NCBI GenBank assembly: GCA_005239175.1
Contig: SOPS01000004.1
Span: 186,001 to 250,000, forward strand
Direction: 5' to 3'
DNA from: a halophilic archaeon SHRA6
GTDB taxonomy: Archaea; Halobacteriota; Halobacteria; Halobacteriales; Haloferacaceae
DNA length: 64,000 nucleotides
The notes beneath the pieces were generated by a model, which was not told the DNA's origin, did no database searches, and worked only from the letters and a program-made list of their open reading frames with translations. Of this stretch, positions 45,276 through 54,294 are shown piece after piece. Position 1 is the first letter of the stretch. Every line of letters starts with the position of its first letter. The position numbers and the translations under genes were made by a program.

Positions 45276-46628
45276 TTACTCGCCGTCTGAGAGCGATCCC
45301 GGCGACCACACACCATCGAAGTCTTCGTGGCGATACGGCTTCGCGTCCTCGCCGGCGTAGGTACCGACCTGCTGGCCCGATCCTTCGAGATAGTACTGGT
45401 ACGTTGTCAGTCCTTCAAGCCCAACTGGGCCGCGTGCGTGGATCTTCCCCGTGGAGATGCCGACCTCTGCGCCAAGGCCGTAGCGGTAGCCGTCCGCAAA
45501 CCGCGTTGAGGCGTTGTGAAAGACGCTCGCCGAATCGAGACTCCGCATGAACCGCGCGGCCCGATCGCCGTCATCAGTCACGATCGAATCGGTGTGTTTC
45601 GACCCAAAGCGTGCCACATGGTCGATCGCGTCCTCTAGTGAATCAACAACCCGAATCGAGACAATCAAATCGCCGTACTCAGTCGACCAATCCGCCTCAG
45701 TTGCCGCTTCCACGTCGACGATCTCTCGGACGCGATCGTCGCCGCGGACCTCGACACCCGCTTCGGCGTACTCGCTGGCGATCTTCGGGAGGAACGACTC
45801 CGCGGCCGACTCGTGGACGAGGACGGTTTCAACCGCGTTACACACCGCCGGGTACTGCACCTTCGCGTCGTAGGCGATGTTCGTTGCCATCTCAATGTCC
45901 GCTTCCGAGTCAACGTACACGTGACAGACGCCCTCTGTGTGGCCCAACACTGGGATCGAAGTGTTGTCCTGAATGTACTGGACGAACTCGCTGCTCCCGC
46001 GAGGCATGAGCAGATCGATCGCGCCGTCCATCTCGAGGATCGCCGCGACGTCCGCCCGCGCTTCGATCTGTTCGGCCCACCCGGTTGGGAGATCTGGGAC
46101 AGCCTCGACGATCGTCTCATAGAGGATCCGGTTCGACTCGGCGGCCTCGCTGCCGCCTTTGAGGATGACCGCATTGCCAGATTTCAACGCCAGCGCCGCG
46201 ATCTGGACGAGCGCGTCTGGACGAGACTCGAAGATCGCCCCGACGACGCCGATCGGGACGCTCACCTTGTACAGTTCGAGACCGGTGTCGAGCCGGCGGG
46301 CCTCGATCGTCTCTCCGAGCGGGTCATCCTGGCCGGCAACAGAACGGACCATCTCAGTGATACTCGCGATCTTCGACTCCGAGAGTTTCAGGCGATCGAC
46401 GAGCGCTTGGGTGTACTCACCCGCTGCAAGCAGTTCCTCTGCGGCCTCGACGTCTCGTTCGTTGGCCGCGAGGATCGCCTCAGTGTTGTCGTCGATCGCG
46501 TCGGCGATCGCGTGGAGCGCGTCGGATCGCTCCTCGTCAGAAAGCTGTGCGAGCTCGCGAGCCGCTCTCTCAGCGTCTGTGACCTTCGATTCAGCCGATC
46601 GGTCTCTCTGTGTGGCGTGTTCACTCAT
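45276..46628 (-). CDS. proA: Glutamate-5-semialdehyde dehydrogenase
   Basis: A 450-residue enzyme that reduces glutamyl-5-phosphate to glutamate-5-semialdehyde in proline synthesis. The start ATG 46628 overlaps the proB stop. Motifs include [37 protein letters not shown], the catalytic cysteine in [15 protein letters not shown] and the C-terminal [14 protein letters not shown]. Last gene of proC-proB-proA. A frame extension to 46841 lies inside proB and is rejected. Confidence 0.96.
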   Translation of the reverse strand: MSEHATQRDRSAESKVTDAERAARELAQLSDEERSDALHAIADAIDDNTEAILAANERDVEAAEELLAAGEYTQALVDRLKLSESKIASITEMVRSVAGQDDPLGETIEARRLDTGLELYKVSVPIGVVGAIFESRPDALVQIAALALKSGNAVILKGGSEAAESNRILYETIVEAVPDLPTGWAEQIEARADVAAILEMDGAIDLLMPRGSSEFVQYIQDNTSIPVLGHTEGVCHVYVDSEADIEMATNIAYDAKVQYPAVCNAVETVLVHESAAESFLPKIASEYAEAGVEVRGDDRVREIVDVEAATEADWSTEYGDLIVSIRVVDSLEDAIDHVARFGSKHTDSIVTDDGDRAARFMRSLDSASVFHNASTRFADGYRYGLGAEVGISTGKIHARGPVGLEGLTTYQYYLEGSGQQVGTYAGEDAKPYRHEDFDGVWSPGSLSDGE

Positions 46629-47454
46629 CTGTGTCACCGTTTGTCGGAACAAAAACGGTCCCGACGCTTGATCCTTCCGCGATCTGTTCGAGGACGTTTG
46701 GTTCGGTCGACTCAGCGATGATCGAGACGATGCCGTGTTCGGCGACCCGGCGGGAGCCGCCAACCTTCGTCTGGATGCCGCCGAACTGCTCGGTCGCGCT
46801 TTCGTCGACCATCGCCTGCACGTCGCCGTAGTTCGTTCCAACGACGTCGATCAGCTCCGCATCGGGGTTGTGTTTCGGATTCGCCGTATACACGCCGCCG
46901 ACATCGGTGAGCAACACGAGCGCGTCTGCGCCTATCCCGATCGCAACCGACGAAGAGAGCATGTCGTTGTCGCCGATTCGGATCTCTTTTGTCGAGACTG
47001 CGTCGTTCTCGTTGATGATCGGGACAATTCCCCACCCGAGCAGCGTCTCGATCGTGTTCGTGAAGTTCGCAAAGCGATCTGGGTCGTTCAGGTCTGTCTG
47101 GGTGAGAAGAATCTGGGCGATCTTTCGGTCGTAGCGCTCGAAACTCTCCGTATAGCGCTGCATCAAAAGCGACTGACCGACCGTCGATAGCGCCTGGGAC
47201 TCTTCGATTTTTGCGTCGCCGTAGCCGACCCGCCCCTTGCCAGCACCGACAGCACCCGAGGAGACAAGCACGACCTCTTTGCCGGCCTCAATGAGGTCCA
47301 TCACGTCGTCGACAAGCTTGTTCAGCTTCTCGTCGTCGAGTTTTGAGTTCTCCGTTGTCAGCGAGTTGGTTCCCGCTTTGACGACGACGCGATCGGCCGA
47401 CGCAGCCTGCTGTCTGGCTCTTTCACCCGCGGTTTTGTCCAGTACCTCACTCAT
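46621..47454 (-). CDS. proB: Glutamate 5-kinase
   Basis: A 277-residue amino-acid kinase without a PUA domain, phosphorylating glutamate. The core begins [19 protein letters not shown] and contains [34 protein letters not shown] and [17 protein letters not shown]. It overlaps proC by 8 nt at the start and proA by 8 nt at the end, each through ATGAGTGA, indicating translational coupling. Confidence 0.96.
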   Translation of the reverse strand: MSEVLDKTAGERARQQAASADRVVVKAGTNSLTTENSKLDDEKLNKLVDDVMDLIEAGKEVVLVSSGAVGAGKGRVGYGDAKIEESQALSTVGQSLLMQRYTESFERYDRKIAQILLTQTDLNDPDRFANFTNTIETLLGWGIVPIINENDAVSTKEIRIGDNDMLSSSVAIGIGADALVLLTDVGGVYTANPKHNPDAELIDVVGTNYGDVQAMVDESATEQFGGIQTKVGGSRRVAEHGIVSIIAESTEPNVLEQIAEGSSVGTVFVPTNGDTDE

Positions 47455-48229
47455 TCGCAGCCTCCGCCTCCGAAGCGAGTTCGCGCGATCGGCGCTCGGC
47501 TGCCTGTACCGCCTCTGTCACCGCCGCGGCGGCGTCACTCTCTCGGAGTATTTTCATTCCCTCGATTGTCGTTCCGCCCGGCGTACAGACCGCGTCAATG
47601 AGCGAATCGAGCTCCTCATCCGAGTCGAGGACGATCTTCGCCGCTCCTTTGAACGTCTGGGCGGCGAGCACGCGCGCGTCTTCGGGGTCAAGCCCACTCT
47701 CGATGCCGGCTTCCTGCATGGCCTGAATAAGATAGAACACAAAGGCCGGCCCGCTGCCGTTGACGGCCGTCGTCACGTCCATTTTTGCCTCGTCGACTTC
47801 GACGACGACACCAACCTCCTCCAACAGCGCGATAACCTCCGCGGGAATATCATCGCCAGTCATCGCAGCGGCCATATTTCTGGACGCTGCGGCAACGTTC
47901 GGCATGATCCGCACGACATTCGCGTCGGTGTGTTTTTTCAATTCGTCGGTTGTCACGCCCGCCGCTGTCGAGACAAGCGTCTGGTCGGGTGAGAGATCGA
48001 GATCGGCGACCACCATCGAGATGATATCTGGTTTCAACGCGGCGAAGACGATCGGCGAATCGGTTGCCTCGGCGGCATCAGTCGTCGTTTCGGTCGCGTA
48101 CTCTGCGACGGCCGCGATCGCATCCGGATCGATGTCGCTTGCGATGATGTGATGTTCGCCCGACTTCGCTAAGCCCTTTATCAGGGCACTGCCCATGTGG
48201 CCGCACCCAATGACGCTAACGGTACTCAT
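47447..48229 (-). CDS. proC: Pyrroline-5-carboxylate reductase
   Basis: A 260-residue reductase, last step of proline synthesis. The N-terminal Rossmann motif [17 protein letters not shown] binds NAD(P)H, and the C-terminal dimerisation helix includes [20 protein letters not shown] and [12 protein letters not shown]-type residues. First gene of the operon. The GC-rich start at 48229 lies about 70 nt from the divergent acyltransferase gene, so the promoters may overlap. Confidence 0.95.
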   Translation of the reverse strand: MSTVSVIGCGHMGSALIKGLAKSGEHHIIASDIDPDAIAAVAEYATETTTDAAEATDSPIVFAALKPDIISMVVADLDLSPDQTLVSTAAGVTTDELKKHTDANVVRIMPNVAAASRNMAAAMTGDDIPAEVIALLEEVGVVVEVDEAKMDVTTAVNGSGPAFVFYLIQAMQEAGIESGLDPEDARVLAAQTFKGAAKIVLDSDEELDSLIDAVCTPGGTTIEGMKILRESDAAAAVTEAVQAAERRSRELASEAEAANE

Positions 48230-48327
48230 AGTACTCCCTCTTCGTCATCCCGGGGACAAAGCGCCTGTGGTTTGTACCGTGCGGACGGAGGTTTACGCTT
48301 TTGTTCACCCGCGCCGATCGTACAGTC

Positions 48328-48867
48328 GTGACCGACGAGGACTCCACAGCCGACGGAGACGGCAGACGATCGACCGACCGTCGCCACGACCGTCTCGACC
48401 GCATCGACACCCCCGGTCAACACAACTCGCTTTGGTCGTGGCCACGTGCCAAATCACCGCTTCGGGTCGTGGTGAATTACATTGCGATCGTCCTCGCGCG
48501 GATTTCGCCAAGCCTCCGGCTTAAAAACTGGCTCCTGCGGTCGATCGGCGTGGATGTTGGTACCGGCGTCTCCTGGGGGCTCGAATCGACACCGGACGTG
48601 TTTTGGCCCGAACGAATCACCGTCGGCGATCACGCGATCATTGGCTACGACGTAACGATTCTGTGTCACGAGTTTCTCCAGGAAGAATACCGACTGGGTG
48701 ACGTCGAGATTGGCGATCGGGCGATGATTGGCGCGGGTGCGATCGTCCTCCCCGGGGTGCAGATCGGCGCAGGCGCACAGGTTGCCGCGAACTCGCTTGT
48801 CTCAGAGGATGTGCCACCGGGAAAGACTGTCGCGGGTGTGCCTGCGGAACCGATCGATCGTGAATAG
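48328..48867 (+). CDS. Left-handed beta-helix acyltransferase
   Basis: A 179-residue protein from a GTG at 48328. The catalytic hexapeptide region begins at about residue 85 (VGTGVSWGLESTPDVFWPE, VGDHAIIGYDVTILCHEFL) and continues to IGDRAMIGAGAIVLPGVQIG and AANSLVSEDVPPGKTVAGVP. This matches WcaF/MaA-like O-acetyltransferases that modify sugars or lipids. A longer start at TTG 48301 is possible. The acceptor is unknown. Confidence 0.85.
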   Translation: MTDEDSTADGDGRRSTDRRHDRLDRIDTPGQHNSLWSWPRAKSPLRVVVNYIAIVLARISPSLRLKNWLLRSIGVDVGTGVSWGLESTPDVFWPERITVGDHAIIGYDVTILCHEFLQEEYRLGDVEIGDRAMIGAGAIVLPGVQIGAGAQVAANSLVSEDVPPGKTVAGVPAEPIDRE

Positions 48868-48899
48868 CGACGCCAGTTAGCCGTGTCGGCACACGTGTG

Positions 48900-49694
48900 T
48901 CATTCGCGGATTCGGACGATCCCATTTTTGAATACGCTTCGATTTGGGATGATGTGTTCTTCGCCGTCAGTCTCGATTCGAGTGACGAACAGGTCCACTT
49001 CCTGAACGATTCCGCGTTGTCCGGCAACACGAACCTCATCGCCAATCCCGTAGGGCTGGTTCAAAAGCAGGTAGACGCCCGCAGCACACGAGGCAAAAAG
49101 ATCGTGCGTCGCGATCGCCGTGAAGACAACAAGTGCGACCAGGTATGCGCCCAACAGAACAATGAGTGCGAGTGTCGCAACACCGATCTGTCCGAGTGCG
49201 ATCAACGTTGCAACAAAGAGGATGCTGTACTTTACAAGCGCAGGGACGATCCCAATTTCGGGGAGTTTGATGCCGCGGAGTCGTTCAGCAACGAACAGTT
49301 CAGCTTTATCCGCAACAACCACGCCGATCAACATGATCGCCACCGCAACGAACAGCTGTGGCAAAAACACTGCAACCCCGCTCCAGAATAGATCTGCATA
49401 TCCGAGCTCTGCGACAGTTAGCGCAACGAGAAGTGAGAGAAGTAACACAAAATAGCCAGTGAGTTTCGCAATAATCCGAACTGTCGAGGTGCCGAACTCC
49501 CGAGCAGTCCGTTCGATCGCCGTGCCCTCGAGTGACTCTGCTACCCCAGCGCGTTCGAGAATCTGACGGTTGACTGCGGCGACGATATAGCTCAGCACGA
49601 ATCCGATAATGACGATCACCACCGAGAGCCACACCCGTGGTGGGATTCCGGTGAACACCCGTCGAATTGCATTCAGAACCGTCTCGACCGCCAT
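48900..49694 (-). CDS. mscS: MscS-family mechanosensitive channel
   Basis: A 264-residue small-conductance mechanosensitive channel. It has about five membrane segments, with the pore-lining helix around FASCAAGVYLLLNQPYGIGD and the beta domain following (VRVAGQRGIVQEVDLFVTRI, IIPNRSVFKNGIVRI). Channels of this class release solutes on hypo-osmotic shock. It follows the diadenylate cyclase gene with a 2-nt gap, so both are in one operon. The C-terminus is short, lacking the large vestibule domain. Confidence 0.92.
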   Translation of the reverse strand: MAVETVLNAIRRVFTGIPPRVWLSVVIVIIGFVLSYIVAAVNRQILERAGVAESLEGTAIERTAREFGTSTVRIIAKLTGYFVLLLSLLVALTVAELGYADLFWSGVAVFLPQLFVAVAIMLIGVVVADKAELFVAERLRGIKLPEIGIVPALVKYSILFVATLIALGQIGVATLALIVLLGAYLVALVVFTAIATHDLFASCAAGVYLLLNQPYGIGDEVRVAGQRGIVQEVDLFVTRIETDGEEHIIPNRSVFKNGIVRIRE

Positions 49695-49696
49695 CG

Positions 49697-50503
49697 TTAG
49701 TACTCCTCCGGATCGATTTCGAGGATGATCGTTCCGCCCTTGAACGCACGGATCAGCCCGTCGGACTCCGAGAGCACGATCGCGGTCGCGTTCGTGTCGC
49801 GGCTGATCGCGCCCCCTGCCATGTGCCGCGTGCCAAGTCCTTTGGGAATGTCCACGCCCTCTGCGCTCGGTTCAAGATAGCGATACGCCGAGACAATTTT
49901 CCCGGAATCGGAGATCACGAACGCTCCATCGAGCCGAGAGAATTCTTTCAACATCACGTTGACGATCGGATCGCCGACGTGCACGTGGCTCTTCTCAAAT
50001 GGATTGTAGCTCAGTGCACGAGACTTGTTCATCACCTTCCCCGCATCGCCGACGACGAACAACGCGCCGACGGGTTTCCCCTTCTGTCCTTTCTTGCCGA
50101 GTTCGATCGCCACATCGAAGACATCCCGAATTACGCTCGGATCTGCCCGCGAGTTCGTAAAGAGATCGTAAATTCCCGATCGCATCGACTCGTTCACTCT
50201 GACCCGACTCACCGAATCGTTTTCGTCGTCGAAGATCGACGTGACACAGACGGCCGTGTTGCCCTCTTCGAGGATTCCATCGTCCATCGCGCCCTCGATT
50301 CCGAACCGAACGCGATCGCGGACGTTCGCGAACGACAGCGGAAGTTCGACGAACTGCTCGGCATCAACAACGTTCTCTTCTGCGACCACGACAACGCTGT
50401 CTGCGTCTGCGAACCGATCGTAGAACCCCCGACTTGGCGAGAAGAGGACAATTGCGTCTGGGTCGGCGACGAACTCCGACAATACGTCCGAAAGCGACGA
50501 CAT
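49697..50503 (-). CDS. dacZ: Diadenylate cyclase (c-di-AMP synthase)
   Basis: A 268-residue protein with a DisA_N/DAC domain that condenses two ATP to cyclic di-AMP. The signatures are DGAFVIS (residues 192-198) and GLGTRHMAGGAIS (222-234), with GALFVVGD upstream. It resembles haloarchaeal DacZ rather than bacterial DisA, which carries DNA-binding domains. The start ATG 50503 is preferred over GTG at 50509. It is coupled to the MscS gene, linking the second messenger to osmotic release. Confidence 0.93.
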   Translation of the reverse strand: MSSLSDVLSEFVADPDAIVLFSPSRGFYDRFADADSVVVVAEENVVDAEQFVELPLSFANVRDRVRFGIEGAMDDGILEEGNTAVCVTSIFDDENDSVSRVRVNESMRSGIYDLFTNSRADPSVIRDVFDVAIELGKKGQKGKPVGALFVVGDAGKVMNKSRALSYNPFEKSHVHVGDPIVNVMLKEFSRLDGAFVISDSGKIVSAYRYLEPSAEGVDIPKGLGTRHMAGGAISRDTNATAIVLSESDGLIRAFKGGTIILEIDPEEY

Positions 50504-50584
50504 TGTCACTGTATTTTATCAGCGTCGCTAAAGGGTTTGTGGGCCAAACCGCTGCTGGCGGTAATCCCCGCCTACTGTCAGCAG

Positions 50585-51445
50585 TCACTCAGGAGTGTAC
50601 GTCTTGCCTTCCTGTTCGTCTGCCTGCTTTCGACGGATCGCTGCGGCCGCCTGACTCGCGTCGTAGCCGAAGAACACGTCCGAACAATACGCCTCAGCGA
50701 CCTCCGTGACGTGTACGAGGTTGTCGACATCAACGTCAACGGCGTATAGCTCGATGGAAAACGGCGTCTCTGGATCTGCTCCGGACAACGAGTAGTCGCC
50801 ACCAAGTGCCGATCGGAACCCACGGGCGATCGTCTCAAGCCAGTACGTGGTCCCATAATCGAGGTCGTACAGCGGGACGACAAACTCATCGACGTACTCC
50901 GAAAGCGCCGGCAGATTCAGCCCTGCCCGCTCGTAGAGATGCCCTGGGTAGGGGTCAGGATAGAGGGTAAGATACGTCTTGCCGGGAATCCGATCGGCTG
51001 CCGCGGCGACGAAGTCTGTGATTACCTCCGCGCGCCACGCTCCCCAAGTATCGTGTTCGCTGGCCTCAAAGCGCGATTGACACCGCTCACAGCGACAGTA
51101 TCCCTCCCGAGGGAAGCCCACGTCGTCGAGTCGGACATCCGGGTTCACTGCTGCGCAGTCGTCGATGATCTCCAATAGCCCCTCGCGGTATGCGTCGTGG
51201 GTTGGACAGATGTAGGCCCAATCGAAGTAGGTCTGATCGCGAGTTGCCGGGATGCCGTCCGCATCAACCGGGACAAGATCGGGGTTGTCGTTTGCTGCCG
51301 CGTTGTCCCCGAAACACGAGACCATGTTGACCGCGTTCTCGATCGGATCGGCTGGTCGGCCGGTGACGTCTTTGACCTCGTAGAAGCCCCGATCGAAATC
51401 AGGCCACTCGACCTCCGGGACGTTGCGCGTGACGATGCCGTACAT
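50585..51445 (-). CDS. Uncharacterised TIM-barrel-like protein
   Basis: A 286-residue protein with strands typical of glycosidase-like TIM barrels: TYFDWAYICPTHDAYREGLL, VRLDDVGFPREGYCRCERCQ, TYLTLYPDPYPGHLYERAG and DEFVVPLYDLDYGTTYWLE. The CRCERCQ motif resembles cysteine clusters of uncharacterised predicted glycosyl hydrolases. I see no assigned activity. It is on the same strand upstream of dacZ, with an 81-nt gap. Confidence 0.7.
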   Translation of the reverse strand: MYGIVTRNVPEVEWPDFDRGFYEVKDVTGRPADPIENAVNMVSCFGDNAAANDNPDLVPVDADGIPATRDQTYFDWAYICPTHDAYREGLLEIIDDCAAVNPDVRLDDVGFPREGYCRCERCQSRFEASEHDTWGAWRAEVITDFVAAAADRIPGKTYLTLYPDPYPGHLYERAGLNLPALSEYVDEFVVPLYDLDYGTTYWLETIARGFRSALGGDYSLSGADPETPFSIELYAVDVDVDNLVHVTEVAEAYCSDVFFGYDASQAAAAIRRKQADEQEGKTYTPE

Positions 51446-51654
51446 GCTGTGTTGTTACGCCCGACTCTGTGTAAGTGATTCGTTCGGGGCACTCATCGCG
51501 TTCCTGTCGCTACCGTTTGGATTCGCCTCGGTCGCGGTGAGCGACCGAAAAATTCGTTGTGGGTCACACGATCGCTGCTTTCGCGATTAGCCCGATCGGT
51601 GTGGTTTTCTGGACGTTACTGCGTACTGTGTACCGATGTACTCGTGTGCGGTTT

Positions 51655-51759
51655 TTACTCGTCGAGGTCGACTTCGACTGGCTCGGTGTCACCCGAGAAG
51701 ACGACGTACGCGAGTGCGATCACGGCGATGACGAGGACGAGTTTTAGTTTCGTAGACAT
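51655..51759 (-). CDS. Tiny single-span membrane protein (34 aa)
   Basis: A 34-residue frame from ATG 51757-51759 to TAA 51655-51657. It consists of MSTKLK, one membrane helix (LVLVIAVIALAYVVF) and an acidic tail SGDTEPVEVDLDE. An in-frame upstream extension to 51840 lacks sense. Codon choice looks coding (GTC, GCC, ATC). Such micro-proteins are usually unannotated. Confidence 0.6.
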   Translation of the reverse strand: MSTKLKLVLVIAVIALAYVVFSGDTEPVEVDLDE

Positions 51760-51829
51760 AATATATACTACACAGTCGGGGCTCAAAACTCTTCGGTGTC
51801 GGTGGATTCTTCGATCGCTCAGTTTCGCT

Positions 51830-51933
51830 GAATTCCTCATTCACTCAGTGCGCCTGAATTCGTCACTCACTCAGTACTGGTGAATTCGTCACTCACTCAG
51901 ATCCGGTCAATTCATCGCTCACTCAGTGTCGAT
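51830..51933. repeat. 26-nt tandem repeat, four imperfect copies
   Basis: Copies at 51830-51855, 51856-51881, 51882-51907 and 51908-51933 share the core GAATTCGTCACTCACTCAG (fourth copy CAATTCATCGC). The fourth copy includes the stop codon of pyrI, so the tract appears to be a duplication of the end of that gene. Lies between pyrI and the tiny membrane protein gene. Confidence 0.9.
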
Positions 51934-52380
51934 ATGATCTGCGATCGAATCGCGGATGATCGTTCCACAATATGCACAGCGAACGCCGTCTGGGACGATC
52001 GAGAACTTCGTCTCGACGGGCTCGCCGCCGTTCGTGATGCAGTTGTGATTTGGACACGACAGAATTCCAGTGACTGTTTCGGGCTGGTCAACCCGCGTCT
52101 TTTTTGTCACCTCGTAGTCGCGGATGATGTTGATCGTCGCCTCAGGGGCGATGAGCGAGAGGACATCGACCTCTGATTGGCTCAGTTCTCTGTCTTCGAC
52201 CTTTACTACGTCTTTTTTTCCGAGTTGGGCGCTCGGAACGTTCATCACGATCGACACGCCCAATCCTTCGGAGCCGTCGATCCCGAGAATCGAGAGGACG
52301 TTCAGCGCCTGTCCGCCGGAGACGTGGTCGATCACGGTACCGTTTCTGATCTTTGAGACGCGGAGTTCTCTGTCACTCAT
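51919..52380 (-). CDS. pyrI: Aspartate carbamoyltransferase regulatory chain
   Basis: A 153-residue regulatory subunit that binds nucleotides and joins catalytic PyrB trimers. The N-terminal domain ([26 protein letters not shown]) and the C-terminal zinc ribbon ([32 protein letters not shown]) are intact. It overlaps the pyrB stop by four bases (ATGA). The gene ends inside the first copy of a tandem repeat. Confidence 0.97.
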   Translation of the reverse strand: MSDRELRVSKIRNGTVIDHVSGGQALNVLSILGIDGSEGLGVSIVMNVPSAQLGKKDVVKVEDRELSQSEVDVLSLIAPEATINIIRDYEVTKKTRVDQPETVTGILSCPNHNCITNGGEPVETKFSIVPDGVRCAYCGTIIRDSIADHIDTE

Positions 52381-53312
52381 TGGGACACACCTCCGAGGAG
52401 TTCGTCGAGGAGAGCCATGCGAACCGGGATGCCGTTGTGGGCCTGTTCGAAGTACCGTGCTTGTTCGAGCGTATCGACATCGGCAGCGATCTCGTCAACG
52501 CGCGGCAGCGGGTGCATGACCGCGAGGTCCTGCTTTCCGTCTTCGAGGGTCTCGGCGTCGATTCGGTACTCGCCGGCGACCGCACGGTACTCGGATTCGT
52601 CGGGGAACCGTTCGCGTTGGATCCGCGTGACGTAGAGCACATCTAACTCTGGAAGTACCGAGTCCAACTCGGTGTGTTCTCTGAGCTGTGCGCCCGACTC
52701 GTGGAGATCGAACCGAACACTTCGCGGCAGCCGGAGGCTCTCTGGGCTGATAAAGTGCTGGCGAACGTCGAAGTTCGTCAGCGCGTTCGCCAGCGAGTGG
52801 ACCGTTCGACCGTACTTCAGATCGCCCATGATCCCGATCGAGAGGTCGTCCAATCCAGTATGCTCGCGGATGGTGTACAGATCCAAAAGCGTCTGGCTCG
52901 GGTGTTGGCCCGCGCCGTCGCCGGCGTTGATAACAGGCACGTCGACGAACTCGCTGGCCAGTTGTGCGGCTCCCTCGCTCGGGTGTCTGAGGACGATCGC
53001 GTCGGCGTATCCTTCGACCACGCGCATGGTGTCCGCAAGGCTCTCACCCTTTTTGACTGAAGAGGACTCGACGCCACCCATGTCCGTCGTTGTGCCGCCG
53101 AGGCGTTTCATCGCCGTGTCGAAGCTCATTTTTGTCCGTGTACTCGGCTCGAAAAAACACAGCGCGAGGACGGCGGTCTCGTATTTCTCAGCCCACGCGC
53201 TCGGGTCGGCGTCGATCTCGGCGGCTCGATCGAGCACCGCCTCGATGTCCGCCCGCGAAAGCTGAGTCGCCGTGATGAGGTGCTCTTTTCGCATCATCTC
53301 AACAGGGTTCAT
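52377..53312 (-). CDS. pyrB: Aspartate carbamoyltransferase catalytic chain
   Basis: A 311-residue catalytic subunit for the second step of pyrimidine synthesis. The carbamoyl-phosphate loop [20 protein letters not shown], the segment [20 protein letters not shown] and [18 protein letters not shown] are standard. pyrB and pyrI form an operon; allosteric control by CTP is expected from the family. The start could also be one of two Met codons six or seven residues downstream. Confidence 0.97.
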   Translation of the reverse strand: MNPVEMMRKEHLITATQLSRADIEAVLDRAAEIDADPSAWAEKYETAVLALCFFEPSTRTKMSFDTAMKRLGGTTTDMGGVESSSVKKGESLADTMRVVEGYADAIVLRHPSEGAAQLASEFVDVPVINAGDGAGQHPSQTLLDLYTIREHTGLDDLSIGIMGDLKYGRTVHSLANALTNFDVRQHFISPESLRLPRSVRFDLHESGAQLREHTELDSVLPELDVLYVTRIQRERFPDESEYRAVAGEYRIDAETLEDGKQDLAVMHPLPRVDEIAADVDTLEQARYFEQAHNGIPVRMALLDELLGGVSQ

Positions 53313-53481
53313 CAGCCGTATTCAATCTGCGGGTCTGGCTACGGAAATCGGCCACCACGGGCGTGGATATCCCGACTCTGGTAATTTCGAAATTCGTAAC
53401 AGCACCCGATCACATTCCAATTGATTGCCTTGTCGATCGATCCGGCGATCCATACTTGTACGTTCGAGGCGTACCGCCGGC

Positions 53482-53799
53482 ATGGCCGAGATAGATGCAG
53501 ACGAGCTCTTGCCAAACGATCGCGTCAAAGACGCCGTTGTGAACGGACAGATAACCCAGATGACCCGGGGGAACCCCTACGCTGCGGAGGGAGACACGTT
53601 TGCGATCGACGGCAACCTTTTCGAAGTCACAGATGTGACAGAGCTGACGCTCGGAGAGATGACAGATGCGGACGCGCAGGCGGAGGGGTCGCCGTCACTC
53701 GAGGCGTACAAAGAACGGATGGTTCGCGTCCACGGCGGCAACTTCGAGTGGGATGACGACGCAGAGGTTGTTCGACACCGCTTCGAGCCGTCTGAGTGA
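53482..53799 (+). CDS. ASCH-domain-like protein
   Basis: A 105-residue protein from ATG 53482 with the ASCH-type barrel pattern: DAVVNGQITQMTRGNPYAAE, GDTFAIDGNLFEVTDVTEL and VRVHGGNFEWDDDAEVVRH. ASCH/PUA-like domains bind RNA, but no specific target is known here. A TATA-like ATACTTGTAC about 28 nt before the ATG supports this start. Single gene, convergent with the ferredoxin gene. Confidence 0.8.
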   Translation: MAEIDADELLPNDRVKDAVVNGQITQMTRGNPYAAEGDTFAIDGNLFEVTDVTELTLGEMTDADAQAEGSPSLEAYKERMVRVHGGNFEWDDDAEVVRHRFEPSE

Positions 53800-53826
53800 G
53801 CACGCGATCCGGATCAGTTTCTCGTC

Positions 53827-54153
53827 TCAGTCGTCGGCCGCTGCCTGTGAACTGCTGGCGGTGTCGTCATCAATACTCGGCGGATAGACGCCGCGTTCGA
53901 TCGTTAGATCAGACTGTGGGCGCGCCATACACGTCAGCGCGTAGTGCTCTTTTTCCTCGTCAGTGAACCCACGTGCGGCGGGTTGGGTCACCGACCCTTC
54001 GATAATCTTCGCGCTGCAGGCCAGACACATGCCGACCCGACAGGAGTACTCCTGGGCGATCCCCGCTTCAATACAGGCGTTGAGGATCGTCTGTTTGTCG
54101 GACACCTCGATCGTCTCGCCGGTCCCGACGAACTCGACGGTATACTCGGCCAT
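53827..54153 (-). CDS. [2Fe-2S] ferredoxin
   Basis: A 108-residue plant-type ferredoxin. The four cluster ligands are C38, C43, C46 and C75 in SCRVGMCLACSAK and YALTCMARPQSDL. The first strand and helix match (YTVEFVGTGETIEVSDKQTI). Unlike the long haloarchaeal ferredoxin used by oxoacid oxidoreductases, it lacks the acidic N-terminal domain, so it may serve another electron-transfer route. Divergent from the phosphomevalonate decarboxylase gene. Confidence 0.94.
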   Translation of the reverse strand: MAEYTVEFVGTGETIEVSDKQTILNACIEAGIAQEYSCRVGMCLACSAKIIEGSVTQPAARGFTDEEKEHYALTCMARPQSDLTIERGVYPPSIDDDTASSSQAAADD

Positions 54154-54294
54154 ACCCGCCGTTCGCGTACCGCGGTCAAATGTCTTTATGTCGTGGGTCC
54201 CCAATCGTGGCGGCGTGTCAGACAGTCCCCCCGCAGCAGTCGCTCGGTTCGTCGATCCGGAACGACTAACCTCCGGGCCATCCCCAAACCCCGT

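Noticed and set aside
49667-50749. Plus-strand frame of 360 codons across the diadenylate cyclase gene
   Set aside because: It is antisense to the DGA and RHM motifs of DacZ and has no recognisable features.
51830-51933. CRISPR-like array
   Set aside because: The units are directly adjacent, without spacers, and no cas genes are present; the same holds for the repeats at 4061 and 58698.
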